From Clostridia bacterium (GTDB lineage: Bacteria > Bacillota > Clostridia > Oscillospirales > CAG-272), in contig JAGBTY010000002.1 of NCBI GenBank assembly GCA_017631085.1, positions 1 to 64,000 of the forward strand: a DNA stretch of 64,000 nt. Direction: 5' to 3'. This document shows, piece by piece, positions 17,401-25,557 of this stretch. Under the pieces are notes generated by a model. It was not told the DNA's origin. It was given only the letters and a program-made list of their open reading frames with translations, and did no database searches. A program made the translations under genes and the position numbers. How positions within the stretch are numbered: position 1 is the first letter of the stretch; each line of letters begins with the position of its first letter.

Positions 17401-17683
17401 TTTGTGACGCACGCGATGCGGAAATTCACCGTATGCGTTGTCTGATGTTGCCACCAGAATGACCGATGTTCTTCGCAGTATTCAAGGTTTCAACCGTACA
17501 GCTTTCGCCACACGGTATCAACCAACCGCTAAGCGATCCCCCAAGATCCTGCTCAAATCGGCATTCTTGCAGTTCACAGGGAGCAACATCAAAGCCTGTA
17601 CCTAAAATACTTCAAAGGCGGAGTGCCGGTTAAACGCTCCGCTACGTATCCTCGGCACAAGGCCGAAAATACCCAAAAATCAT
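17401..17683 (-). ncRNA. Highly structured leader RNA of the transporter operon (6S-like or riboswitch-like)
   Basis: Between the promoter (17690-17718) and the binding-protein ribosome-binding site lie about 280 nt rich in complementary segments. Positions 17443-17451 pair with 17583-17591 (9 bp). Positions 17456-17467 pair with 17557-17567. The minus strand also has a long hairpin at 17486-17525, capped by GAAA; a GCGGAG/CTCCGC hairpin at 17618-17643; and a TCGGC/GCCGA hairpin at 17651-17666. Near the start codon there is an ACGC/GCGT stem with CGG/CCG. The part 'GCGGTTGGTTGA' with 'CCTTGAATACTGCGAAGA' recalls the terminal arm of 6S RNA. No terminator precedes the gene, so it could be a 5' leader, or a separate RNA sharing the promoter. 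Class unresolved. Confidence 0.5.
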
Positions 17684-17689
17684 GAGCAT

Positions 17690-17718
17690 ATCATACCATA
17701 ATTCCGCTAAAAAGTCAA
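17690..17718 (-). promoter_or_regulatory. Sigma-A promoter of the transporter operon / leader RNA
   Basis: Minus-strand TTGACT (17713-17718), exactly 17 bp, then TATGAT (17690-17695). The predicted start of transcription is near 17683, about 300 nt before the binding-protein start codon. Confidence 0.8.
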
Positions 17719-18179
17719 GCACTATTATATATAAAAAGATGGAATCCAAACCGTCATACCACACACATCATACACACACCAGCAGAACACCTTGTTGTTA
17801 TTTTTGTTCACAGCACATCTCTCACACCGCAAAGAGTAAATTGCATTTACTATATTTCTGTTTATTTTTCAAAACAGGGCGCATTTTTTGGTCATTTTTT
17901 ACACAGCGGTTTTTGTTCTTTCACAGAAAAACTATTTCCAGTAATCTTTTTTTACACCAACAGCATTTTCGGAAATGACTTTCACTGATTTTTTTGTTAT
18001 TTATTTTGTTGCATTTGCACAAAAATCGATCTCAATTTTCTACACCATAAATTTTTTATTTTTTTCGATATTTTTCAAAAGATACTTTATATTTCGTCTT
18101 TTTTATTACATTTTTTACTTTTTGTTCTATAATATCCTTATTTTTACAATTATGTATGTTAATGTAATTTAATCTTTTT
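17719..18179. other. AT-rich intergenic stretch without a recognisable gene
   Basis: About 460 bases lie between the transporter promoter and the smsB terminator. They are strongly T-rich on the plus strand, with CA-rich patches near 17760-17830. Short open frames exist but none has a ribosome-binding site or protein-like composition. No repeats or convincing RNA structures were seen. Confidence 0.6.
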
Positions 18180-18185
18180 TTGCAC

Positions 18186-18226
18186 AAAAAAACGGCCACC
18201 CGCCTTGTGATGACCGTTGATTTTTA
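18186..18226 (-). terminator. Intrinsic terminator after smsB
   Basis: On the minus strand AACGG and CCGTT close a stem extended by CATC/GGTG, followed directly by seven T residues, 20-60 nt past the smsB stop. It likely ends the long rRNA-methyltransferase-to-smsB gene run. Confidence 0.75.
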
Positions 18227-18245
18227 TTTGATCTTAAACAAAGAA

Positions 18246-19163
18246 TTATCTCAAAAAGCCGTTTACGATCTCTTCCTCAGCCTCTTTTTCGCTAAGTCCA
18301 AGCGTCATAAGCTTTATGAGCTGTTCACCCGCTATTTTTCCTATAGCCGCTTCATGTATAAGAGACGCATCAGGATTTTGAGCAAGTATTTCCGGAATCG
18401 CAGAGACCTGCGCTTCGTCCATGATTATCGCATCACATTCGGTGTGGCCCGAGCATTTTGCATTTCCTTTTACTCTTGATATAAATTTCTGTTTTGATCT
18501 GTCACAAGCGACCGATCTTGATATAACGTGAGTTCCCGAATTTTCTCCGTTGAGCTCAACATCAAAGGTCGTCTCCGCATACTGATCTCCGTGCGTCATT
18601 ATCTTCTCTCTCACTATAAGAGTAGCATTTTTATCAAGCTTTGCATTAGTCACTCTGTTAGTGGAATCAACACCTTTTATTTGCGCCGTCTCCATTTCAA
18701 GATATGCCCCCTCTGCAAGCTCAACCACAGTGGTTGGATTCATAACGTTTTTACCGTTTCCGTCTCCTTCACCGTAATGCTTTTCAATGTATTTACATCT
18801 TGCGTTTTTACCAACAAAGAACGAATGTATGCCGCTATGCTCAGAGTTTTCGCTTCCACCATTGTGTATTCCACAACCGGCAACAATAGTTATGTCACAA
18901 CCCTCACCTATGTGAAAATCATTATATACAAGCTCTTTAAGTCCACTTTGAGAAAGTATCACGGGAATATGAACGCTTTCGTTTTTTGTTCCCTCTTTGA
19001 TATAAATGTCAATTCCGGGTTTATCTTCTTTTCTTACGATCTCTATGTTTTCCGACGAATTCTTTCCATGGAGCTGACCGTTTATTCTCAAGGAATATGC
19101 CCCTTCGGGAACCTCGTGAATACCGGCAACTTGCTCAAGGAGATTCTGTTGAATTTTATCCAT
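18246..19163 (-). CDS. smsB: Minimal SUF scaffold protein SmsB (SufB/SufD-like)
   Basis: The 305-residue protein is a SufB/SufD-family scaffold for iron-sulfur cluster assembly in the cytoplasm. It is shorter than SufB (about 465) or SufD (about 420), and has the size of the minimal SmsB protein, which makes a homodimer with SmsC. The beta-helix core has the expected 'ECDAIIMDEAQ' with Cys243, the position of the SufB catalytic cysteine, and 'IHEAAIGKI' with His270-Glu271. It lies 73 nt downstream of smsC. No sufS, sufU or second sufB/sufD is in the window, which fits a two-gene SMS system. Naming as SmsB rather than SufD rests on length and the two-gene context. Confidence 0.88.
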   Translation of the reverse strand: MDKIQQNLLEQVAGIHEVPEGAYSLRINGQLHGKNSSENIEIVRKEDKPGIDIYIKEGTKNESVHIPVILSQSGLKELVYNDFHIGEGCDITIVAGCGIHNGGSENSEHSGIHSFFVGKNARCKYIEKHYGEGDGNGKNVMNPTTVVELAEGAYLEMETAQIKGVDSTNRVTNAKLDKNATLIVREKIMTHGDQYAETTFDVELNGENSGTHVISRSVACDRSKQKFISRVKGNAKCSGHTECDAIIMDEAQVSAIPEILAQNPDASLIHEAAIGKIAGEQLIKLMTLGLSEKEAEEEIVNGFLR

Positions 19164-19236
19164 ATTATTTATATTTTCCCTTTCGTTTCATATATTGATA
19201 AATATATTTTTGCGTTATTTTTTACAATTAGAATTG

Positions 19237-19950
19237 TCAAACAAGAGTCGTTTTGGTAAACCTACAGCCTGTTCTTACGTCCATAAGCTTGGGGAACACA
19301 GCGTCTTTATCTCCGTATTCAACAACCTCTCCATCCGCGAGAACGATTATTTTATCAGCAATATTCAATATTCTTTCCTGATGGGAAATGATCATGATAG
19401 TTCCCTGCGTACGCTCATACATTTTTTCAAACACCTTGATAAGATTGTTAAAGCTCCAAAGGTCGATTCCCGCTTCAGGCTCATCAAACACCGACATAAC
19501 CGTGCCTCTTGCGTTTATCATTGCAATCTCTATTCTTTTTAGTTCGCCACCGGACAAAGATGCATTGACCTCTCTGTTTATATAATCCTTTGCGCAAAGT
19601 CCGACTTCAGACAAAAAAGCACAAGATTCAGAAACACTTATATTTTTTCCCGATGCAAGTGATATAAGATCTTTTACGGTTATCCCCTTGAATCTGACAG
19701 GCTGCTGGAAGGCAAAACTGATGCCGGCTTTGGCTCTATCGGTTATTGACATCTCGGTTATATCCTCACCATTAAAGAAAATTCTTCCTTCGGTAGGCGT
19801 TATAATACCCGATATAAGCTTCGCAACCGTAGATTTTCCACTTCCGTTGGGTCCGGTAACAGCTACAAATCTGTCGCTTATTTCCAAATTAATATTTTTA
19901 AGTATCTGCTTTTCGCCGACACTGTACGATACGTTTTTAAATTCTAACAT
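19237..19950 (-). CDS. smsC: SUF/SMS ATPase SmsC (SufC-like)
   Basis: The 237-residue soluble ABC ATPase is of the SufC type and drives shape changes in the SmsB scaffold during iron-sulfur cluster assembly. Walker A is GPNGSGKST (residues 33-41), the signature is LSGGELKR, and Walker B is 'VMSVFDEPEAGID' followed by 'LWSF'. SufC proteins typically have 'DEPDSGLD' or 'DEPEAGID' here, which separates them from transporters. A 'SHQERIL' switch histidine follows. It directly precedes smsB, and both follow rnc on the same strand. Confidence 0.9.
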   Translation of the reverse strand: MLEFKNVSYSVGEKQILKNINLEISDRFVAVTGPNGSGKSTVAKLISGIITPTEGRIFFNGEDITEMSITDRAKAGISFAFQQPVRFKGITVKDLISLASGKNISVSESCAFLSEVGLCAKDYINREVNASLSGGELKRIEIAMINARGTVMSVFDEPEAGIDLWSFNNLIKVFEKMYERTQGTIMIISHQERILNIADKIIVLADGEVVEYGDKDAVFPKLMDVRTGCRFTKTTLV

Positions 19951-20028
19951 TTGTGTTTTTCCTTGATATTATAATAATGTGTTTGTCGTATTTTATTGTG
20001 TTTTTTAGAACATCAATTATATTTTTCG

Positions 20029-20745
20029 TCACACTCCAAAAAGCTTTAACGCCTCGTGTGCAGCATTTTGTTCAGCTTCTCTTTTAGATCTGCCGCTTCC
20101 TCTTCCAATGACGTTAGAATTAAGACGTGCCTCCACTTCAAACGTTTTGTTATGGTCAGGACCACTCTCGCCGACAACGGCATATTCCAAAAAATCTCCC
20201 TCCGCCTGCTGTATGAGCTGTTGAAGTTCGGTTTTTGAATCAAAGTGAACGAGTTCACTCATTTCTTTGAGCTCCTTTTTAACAAACGGTTGAAGCATTT
20301 TGCGTGCCTCATCAAGACCTTCTTTGCCCGCATCAAGATAGACAGCTGCTACAAGAGCCTCAAAAGCATTTTCAAGTATTGACTGTCTCTCACGTCCGTT
20401 AGAAAGCTCTTCACCGTTTCCAAGATACAGATAATCCCCAAGTTTTACCTCTCTTGCATAAGAAGCAAGGGATGCAGACTGGACGAGCATTGCCCTTCTC
20501 TTTGTCAGCTCACCTTCAGGAAGCTCCTTGAATTTTTCGTAGAGAAGCTCACTCGCGACCAAAGAAAGCACCGAATCCCCAAGAAACTCAAGTCTTTCGT
20601 TGCATCTCACATATTTTTTTCTTGCTTTTAGCTCATTTGCAAACGACGAATGAGTAAGTGCCTCAAGAAGTATGCCTTTATCAGAAAAGCTATACCCAAT
20701 AGCCTCCTCGAGTGAGGTCGTGTCTATGTTTTGTATTTTTTGCAT
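20029..20745 (-). CDS. rnc: Ribonuclease III
   Basis: The 238-residue endonuclease cuts double-stranded RNA, including rRNA precursors. The catalytic signature ERLEFLGDSV is at residues 50-59, and the second acidic site is in 'ENAFEALVAAVYLD' near 125. The C-terminal double-stranded-RNA-binding domain covers about residues 160-236 ('KTELQQLIQQ', then 'KREAEQNAAHEAL'). A TTGGAGGG site precedes the ATG. It follows plsX by 54 nt. The acpP gene, which commonly sits between plsX and rnc, is absent. Confidence 0.95.
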   Translation of the reverse strand: MQKIQNIDTTSLEEAIGYSFSDKGILLEALTHSSFANELKARKKYVRCNERLEFLGDSVLSLVASELLYEKFKELPEGELTKRRAMLVQSASLASYAREVKLGDYLYLGNGEELSNGRERQSILENAFEALVAAVYLDAGKEGLDEARKMLQPFVKKELKEMSELVHFDSKTELQQLIQQAEGDFLEYAVVGESGPDHNKTFEVEARLNSNVIGRGSGRSKREAEQNAAHEALKLFGV

Positions 20746-20799
20746 CAGGTTCCCTCCAAACAGAACAAATGCCCGTTAACTATCAATATAACTGCAACT

Positions 20800-21840
20800 T
20801 TAGTCCTTTTTTTCTTTAGCCGCTTCTTTTTCGGCACGACGTCTTGCATTTAATTCTTCCATTGCTATGCAAATGTCCTCTGATAAGTCAGATTCGGAAT
20901 ATGCTATTGCCTGGCCGATCGCATTTTTAAATGCTTTTGAGCCGGAAGAACCGTGAGCCTTAATAACGGGACGGGTAACGCCGAGGAACGGCGCTCCGCC
21001 AAGCTCTGTGGAGTCAAAGTTCTTCTTTACATTTTGAACGTAAGGCTTAACAAGTGCTCCGGCAAGAGTTGTTCTTGCATTTGTCGTAAAAATACCCTTA
21101 ATAGTCTTAAGAGCAAACTTTCCCATTCCCTCCATGGTCTTGAGCATTATATTGCCTGTGAAGCCATCAGTAACAAGAACGTCACAAGCATCTTGAGTCA
21201 CCTTGTTGCCCTCAACGTTTCCAACAAAATTAATATTTTTATTGGCAGAAAGTCTCTTATAAGTTTCAAGCTGCAATGGTGTACCCTTACATTCTTCTGC
21301 TCCGTTGTTAAGAATCCCTACTCTCGGTGACTTTATACCGTAAATATCGCGCATATACGCTTCACCCATAAGTGCGAACTGCTCGAGATCATCGGGTGTT
21401 ACCGAAATATTCGCTCCCGAGTCAAGCAGAAGAACAGGTGGCTCCATAGGCAAAAGTGCCGCAATTGCAGGACGTTTAACGCCTTTTAACTTTTTAACTA
21501 TAAGTGTTGCACCTGCAAAAAGTGCCCCTGTATTACCTGCACTGACAAAAGCATCACCCTTACCCTCTGCTAAAAGCTTAAGTCCTACCGCCATCGACGA
21601 ATCAGACTTTTCTTTTGTGATCGACAATGGCTCATCCTCCATTGTTATAACAGAGGCAGTATGTACAATATCAAAGCCTTCAACAGATATATTGAGCTCC
21701 TTCGCTACCGCTTCTATTCTTTCCTTATCTCCAACAAGTATATATTCTGCGTCAAAATCCTGAGATGCTCTGTAAACGCCTTTTACAAGAGAGCGAGGAG
21801 CTTTATCTCCACTCATTACGTCAACAATTATTTTTTTCAT
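20800..21840 (-). CDS. plsX: Phosphate acyltransferase PlsX
   Basis: The 346-residue peripheral membrane enzyme converts acyl-ACP and phosphate to acyl-phosphate, the donor for PlsY in phospholipid synthesis. It shows the family start 'IIVDVMSGDKAPRSLVKG' (usually 'AMGGD'), a 'SAGNTGALFA' loop, 'GNVEGNKV' and 'VVTDGFTGN'-like 'LVTDGFTGNIMLK'. Length is normal (about 330-350), with a charged tail. GGAGGT precedes the ATG. The substitution of 'MSGD' for the common 'MGGD' is mild. It sits between trmFO and rnc. Confidence 0.94.
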   Translation of the reverse strand: MKKIIVDVMSGDKAPRSLVKGVYRASQDFDAEYILVGDKERIEAVAKELNISVEGFDIVHTASVITMEDEPLSITKEKSDSSMAVGLKLLAEGKGDAFVSAGNTGALFAGATLIVKKLKGVKRPAIAALLPMEPPVLLLDSGANISVTPDDLEQFALMGEAYMRDIYGIKSPRVGILNNGAEECKGTPLQLETYKRLSANKNINFVGNVEGNKVTQDACDVLVTDGFTGNIMLKTMEGMGKFALKTIKGIFTTNARTTLAGALVKPYVQNVKKNFDSTELGGAPFLGVTRPVIKAHGSSGSKAFKNAIGQAIAYSESDLSEDICIAMEELNARRRAEKEAAKEKKD

Positions 21841-21865
21841 TCAGACACCTCCGAAAAAGTGTATT

Positions 21866-23200
21866 TTATAGTATTATTTCGTATTCTTTTTTTATCTTTT
21901 CTATTTCGTCAAGGGCTCTTTCGGCATATTTCTCATATTTCGCTATCTTACCGCCCTTAACACGCTCGGGAAGGCTCTCGATTATCCCAAAATTCGCATT
22001 CATAGGAGCAAACGACGATTCTCCGCCATGGGAGACGTAATGTGCCATTGCGCCTATCATAGTAGTTCTTGGGAAATGCGTTTCCTCACTCGCAATGATC
22101 CGTCGCGCAGCCGACAGCCCTGCCAAGAATCCGGAAGCAGTGGATTCAATATATCCCTCAACTCCCGTCATTTGACCTGCAAAGTATACGTCAGGTCTGT
22201 CCTTCATAGAGTAATCACTATCAAGGAATCCGGGAGAAGAAAGATATGTGTTTCTATGCATAACGCCGTACCTCAAGAACTCGGCGTTTTCAAGTCCGGG
22301 GATCATTCTGAAAACCCTTTTCTGTTCAGGAAAGGTCAGGTGTGTCTGGAAACCAACGAGGTTATACATACTTCCCTCTTTATTTTCCTTTCGGAGCTGG
22401 ACCACCGCATAAGCCGTCTTTCCTACTCTTTTATCTACAAGACCCACAGGCTTCAGAGGACCGTAAAGAAGGGTATCGTGACCGCGTCTTGCCATGACCT
22501 CTACAGGCATACACCCTTCGAACACCTTAAGCTCCTTTTGGGCTTCTTTATCAAAATCCTTAAGCTGTGCTTCCTCGGCTTCGACAAGCGCCTTCCAAAA
22601 AGCATTATACTGCTCCTCGGTCATAGGACAGTTGATGTAGTCAGCATCACCCTTATCATATCTTGAAGCAAAGAAGGCTACGTCATAATTTATACTGCTC
22701 GCATCTACTATAGGTGCTGCAGCATCAAAGAAATTAAGTCCTCGGCAGCCAAGCTTTTCCCTCATAAAATCTGACATCTTGTCAGATGTAAGAGGGCCTG
22801 TGGCGATTATTGAGATCTCATCGTCTTTTATTGATTCAGCTTCACATTCGACCACACTTATATTGGGATCGTTTTTTATTTTATTCGTTATATATTCCGA
22901 AAACAAATGTCTGTCCACAGCAAGAGCCGAACCCGCAGGAACACGGGTGGCATCTGCCGCTTCCATAATAAGTGAGCCCATTCTTCTCAATTCTTCCTTA
23001 AGGAGCCCTACCGCATTGGTAACGCTGTCCGACCGCAAGGAATTAGAGCATACAAGCTCGGCAAAGTTTTCGGAGTGGTGAGCAGGAGAAAATTTTTGAG
23101 GCTTCATCTCATAAAGTGTAACCTCGATCCCTCTCTTTGCAAGCTGCCATGCTGCTTCACAACCTGCAAGACCTGCTCCGTAAACCGATATTTTCCTCAT
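21866..23200 (-). CDS. trmFO: Folate-dependent tRNA uracil-54 C5-methyltransferase TrmFO
   Basis: The 444-residue flavoprotein makes ribothymidine at tRNA position 54, using methylene-tetrahydrofolate and FADH2. The N-terminal FAD-binding loop is 'GAGLAGCEAAWQLA' (residues 6-19). 'CSNSLRSD' near 52 contains the cysteine expected at the active site. 'GYIESTASGFLAG' near the C-terminus is a family mark. Length fits the family (435-470). It follows topA by 34 nt, a gene order common in Bacillota (topA-trmFO). Confidence 0.95.
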   Translation of the reverse strand: MRKISVYGAGLAGCEAAWQLAKRGIEVTLYEMKPQKFSPAHHSENFAELVCSNSLRSDSVTNAVGLLKEELRRMGSLIMEAADATRVPAGSALAVDRHLFSEYITNKIKNDPNISVVECEAESIKDDEISIIATGPLTSDKMSDFMREKLGCRGLNFFDAAAPIVDASSINYDVAFFASRYDKGDADYINCPMTEEQYNAFWKALVEAEEAQLKDFDKEAQKELKVFEGCMPVEVMARRGHDTLLYGPLKPVGLVDKRVGKTAYAVVQLRKENKEGSMYNLVGFQTHLTFPEQKRVFRMIPGLENAEFLRYGVMHRNTYLSSPGFLDSDYSMKDRPDVYFAGQMTGVEGYIESTASGFLAGLSAARRIIASEETHFPRTTMIGAMAHYVSHGGESSFAPMNANFGIIESLPERVKGGKIAKYEKYAERALDEIEKIKKEYEIIL

Positions 23201-23234
23201 TTTTCTTTACCTGTTTTAGTACTAAAAGCTCTGC

Positions 23235-25505
23235 TTATTCTGTCTCGTAAGGCTTTTTAAATCCGCAATCCTTATTATGACATACAAGCAAGGGCTGACC
23301 TTTCTTTCTGAAAAGTATCTCACCGCATTCAGGACATTTTTCACTTGTAGGCATATCCCAAGAAGAGAAATCACAGGTTGGATATTTCTCACAGCTATAA
23401 AAGATAGTTTTATTCTTTCCTGTTTTCATAACTATCTTCGACGAACATTTAGGACAGCTAACTCCTATATCTCTCGTTTTTTGCTTTGTAAAGTTACATT
23501 CGGGATAACGGATACAAGCAAAAAAACTACCGTATCTTCCGCTTCTTTGTACCATATCCGCGCCACACTTCTCACACTTGAAATCAGCGATGATAGGCTT
23601 CTTTTCCGTGGTTTCTTCACTTTCCGGCTTTGGAGCAGTCAGAGGCTTGGTATTTTTGCACTCGGGGTAATCGGGACATGCGGCAAATTTTCCAAAACGA
23701 CCGTTCTTAATGATCATCTTGCTTCCGCACTTGTCGCAGATTATATCTGTCTCCTCAACGGGAATGTCGTATTCCTCGGTCTCCATTTTAGCATTAGCGG
23801 CAGAAAGCTCATTTTCAAAGCTCTTCCAGAATTTTGAAAGAACTCTGTCCATCTCGCTCTTACCGTCTTCGATAGCGTCAAGATCGGCTTCCATCTCCGC
23901 TGTGAAATTATAATTTACTATGTCAGGGAAGCTCTCAAGCATTATCTTGTTAGTCAGCTCTCCCGTGGGTGTGGGAACAAGGCTCTTGCCCTCTCTTTTT
24001 ACGTAATTTCTTGCAATTATAGTGGTTATTATAGTTGCAAAAGTACTGGGACGTCCAATACCCATCTCCTCAAGAAACTTTGTAAGAGATCCGTCGTTGT
24101 ATCTTGCGGGAGGCTCGGTAAAGTGCTTTGTGGGCTCGATACCTACGAAAGATACCTTCTGCCCATCTTTTACGTTAGGAAGACGAAGATTCTTCTGCTC
24201 TCTGACCTCGTCAGCATTAAACTTTGTATCGTCCTCGCTCTCCTCGTAAATAGCCATATATCCCTGGAAATCTACCGTATATCCACTTGTTCTGAATACG
24301 TATCCCTCACACTCAAAATCTGCGCTTACAGTAGAAAGAACTGCAGATTCCATCTGGCTTGCAATAAATCTTTCCCATATCAGCTTATAGAGCTTATACT
24401 GATCGGCAGTCACGTGTTTTCTTATCATTGAAGGCTCAATGTCTATCTTTGCAGGTCTTATCGCCTCGTGAGCATCCTGCGAACCGCTCTTTGCCTTGTA
24501 GCTTCTTGGCGAATCAGGAGAGTACTCTTTTCCGTACTTTTCCTCGATGTATTCCTTTGCATAGCTCTGTGCTTCCGCAGATACACGCATGGAGTCGGTA
24601 CGCATATAGGTTATAAGACCTTGAACGCCACCATTCTCCTGTCCGATATTGATACCTTCGTAAAGCTCCTGTGCGATCCTCATAGTTCTTTGAGATTGGA
24701 ATCCCAGCTTTTTAGATGCTTCTTGCTGCATGGTAGATGTGGTAAACGGAGGAGCGGGAAGCTTTTTCTTCTTGGACTTCTTTACAGATTTTACGGAAAA
24801 ATCACGTCTGTTTACTGCATTCACTACCTTCATAGCGTCCGCTTCACAGTTAAGCTTTATCTTGTCTTTTCCATCTCCATAGAATCTGACCTCAAACTCT
24901 TCTCCGAGAGGAGTGGAAAGCACGACCGCAATAGTCCAATATTCCTCACTGACAAAGTTTCTTATCTCCTCTTCTCTTTCGACTATTATTCTTGTCGCTA
25001 CCGACTGAACACGTCCCGCCGAAAGACCGCTTCTGACGTTCTTCCAAAGGAATGGAGAAAGCTTATAACCAACTATTCTGTCAAGTATTCTTCTTGCCTG
25101 TTGAGCATTGACAAGATTCATATCTATCTGTTTTGGATCTTTAATAGATGCCTTTACCGCAGTCTTGGTTATCTCATTGAATGAAACTCTCATTGTTTTC
25201 TCAACGGGAATACCGAGAACGTTAGCGAGGTGCCATGATATCGCCTCTCCCTCACGGTCAGGGTCGGTCGCCAAAAAGACCTTATTTGCCGCCTTGGCTT
25301 CCTTTTTTATTTCTTTAATAAGGTCTCCCTTACCTCTTATGTTTATATAGTGAGGATCGAAATTGTTTTCTATGTCAACACCAATAGAGCTTTTGGGAAG
25401 ATCCCTTACATGCCCTTTTGATGCAATGACCTTGTAATTCGAACCGAGATATCCTTTAATCGTTGCCGCCTTTGAAGGTGACTCAACTATAACGAGATTC
25501 GCCAT
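23235..25505 (-). CDS. topA: DNA topoisomerase I with four C-terminal zinc ribbons
   Basis: The 756-residue type IA enzyme relaxes negative supercoils. The Toprim domain opens with 'LVIVESPSKAATIKGYLG' and continues 'ATDPDREGEAISWH'. The nucleophile is Tyr300 in 'LITYMRTDSMR'. Residues about 580-756 carry four Cys4 zinc ribbons: 'CDKCGSK', 'CEKCGAD', 'CPKCSSK' and 'CPECGEI', each closed by a second Cys pair such as 'CPDYPEC'. AAAGGA precedes the ATG. It is followed by trmFO and preceded by dprA, the classical dprA-topA-trmFO order. Confidence 0.97.
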   Translation of the reverse strand: MANLVIVESPSKAATIKGYLGSNYKVIASKGHVRDLPKSSIGVDIENNFDPHYINIRGKGDLIKEIKKEAKAANKVFLATDPDREGEAISWHLANVLGIPVEKTMRVSFNEITKTAVKASIKDPKQIDMNLVNAQQARRILDRIVGYKLSPFLWKNVRSGLSAGRVQSVATRIIVEREEEIRNFVSEEYWTIAVVLSTPLGEEFEVRFYGDGKDKIKLNCEADAMKVVNAVNRRDFSVKSVKKSKKKKLPAPPFTTSTMQQEASKKLGFQSQRTMRIAQELYEGINIGQENGGVQGLITYMRTDSMRVSAEAQSYAKEYIEEKYGKEYSPDSPRSYKAKSGSQDAHEAIRPAKIDIEPSMIRKHVTADQYKLYKLIWERFIASQMESAVLSTVSADFECEGYVFRTSGYTVDFQGYMAIYEESEDDTKFNADEVREQKNLRLPNVKDGQKVSFVGIEPTKHFTEPPARYNDGSLTKFLEEMGIGRPSTFATIITTIIARNYVKREGKSLVPTPTGELTNKIMLESFPDIVNYNFTAEMEADLDAIEDGKSEMDRVLSKFWKSFENELSAANAKMETEEYDIPVEETDIICDKCGSKMIIKNGRFGKFAACPDYPECKNTKPLTAPKPESEETTEKKPIIADFKCEKCGADMVQRSGRYGSFFACIRYPECNFTKQKTRDIGVSCPKCSSKIVMKTGKNKTIFYSCEKYPTCDFSSWDMPTSEKCPECGEILFRKKGQPLLVCHNKDCGFKKPYETE

Positions 25506-25557
25506 TGTTTATATTCCTTTCATATGCTATTCTTATGTTATTACCTTAGCCTGAAGT

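Noticed and set aside
17486..17525. Resemblance to group II intron domain V (GAAA-capped hairpin)
   Set aside because: It lacks the two-base bulge and catalytic triad of domain V, and no reverse transcriptase or intron boundaries are nearby.
17682..18172. Open frames of about 65-98 codons in the AT-rich intergenic region
   Set aside because: Low-complexity Phe/Tyr/Lys composition and no ribosome-binding site.
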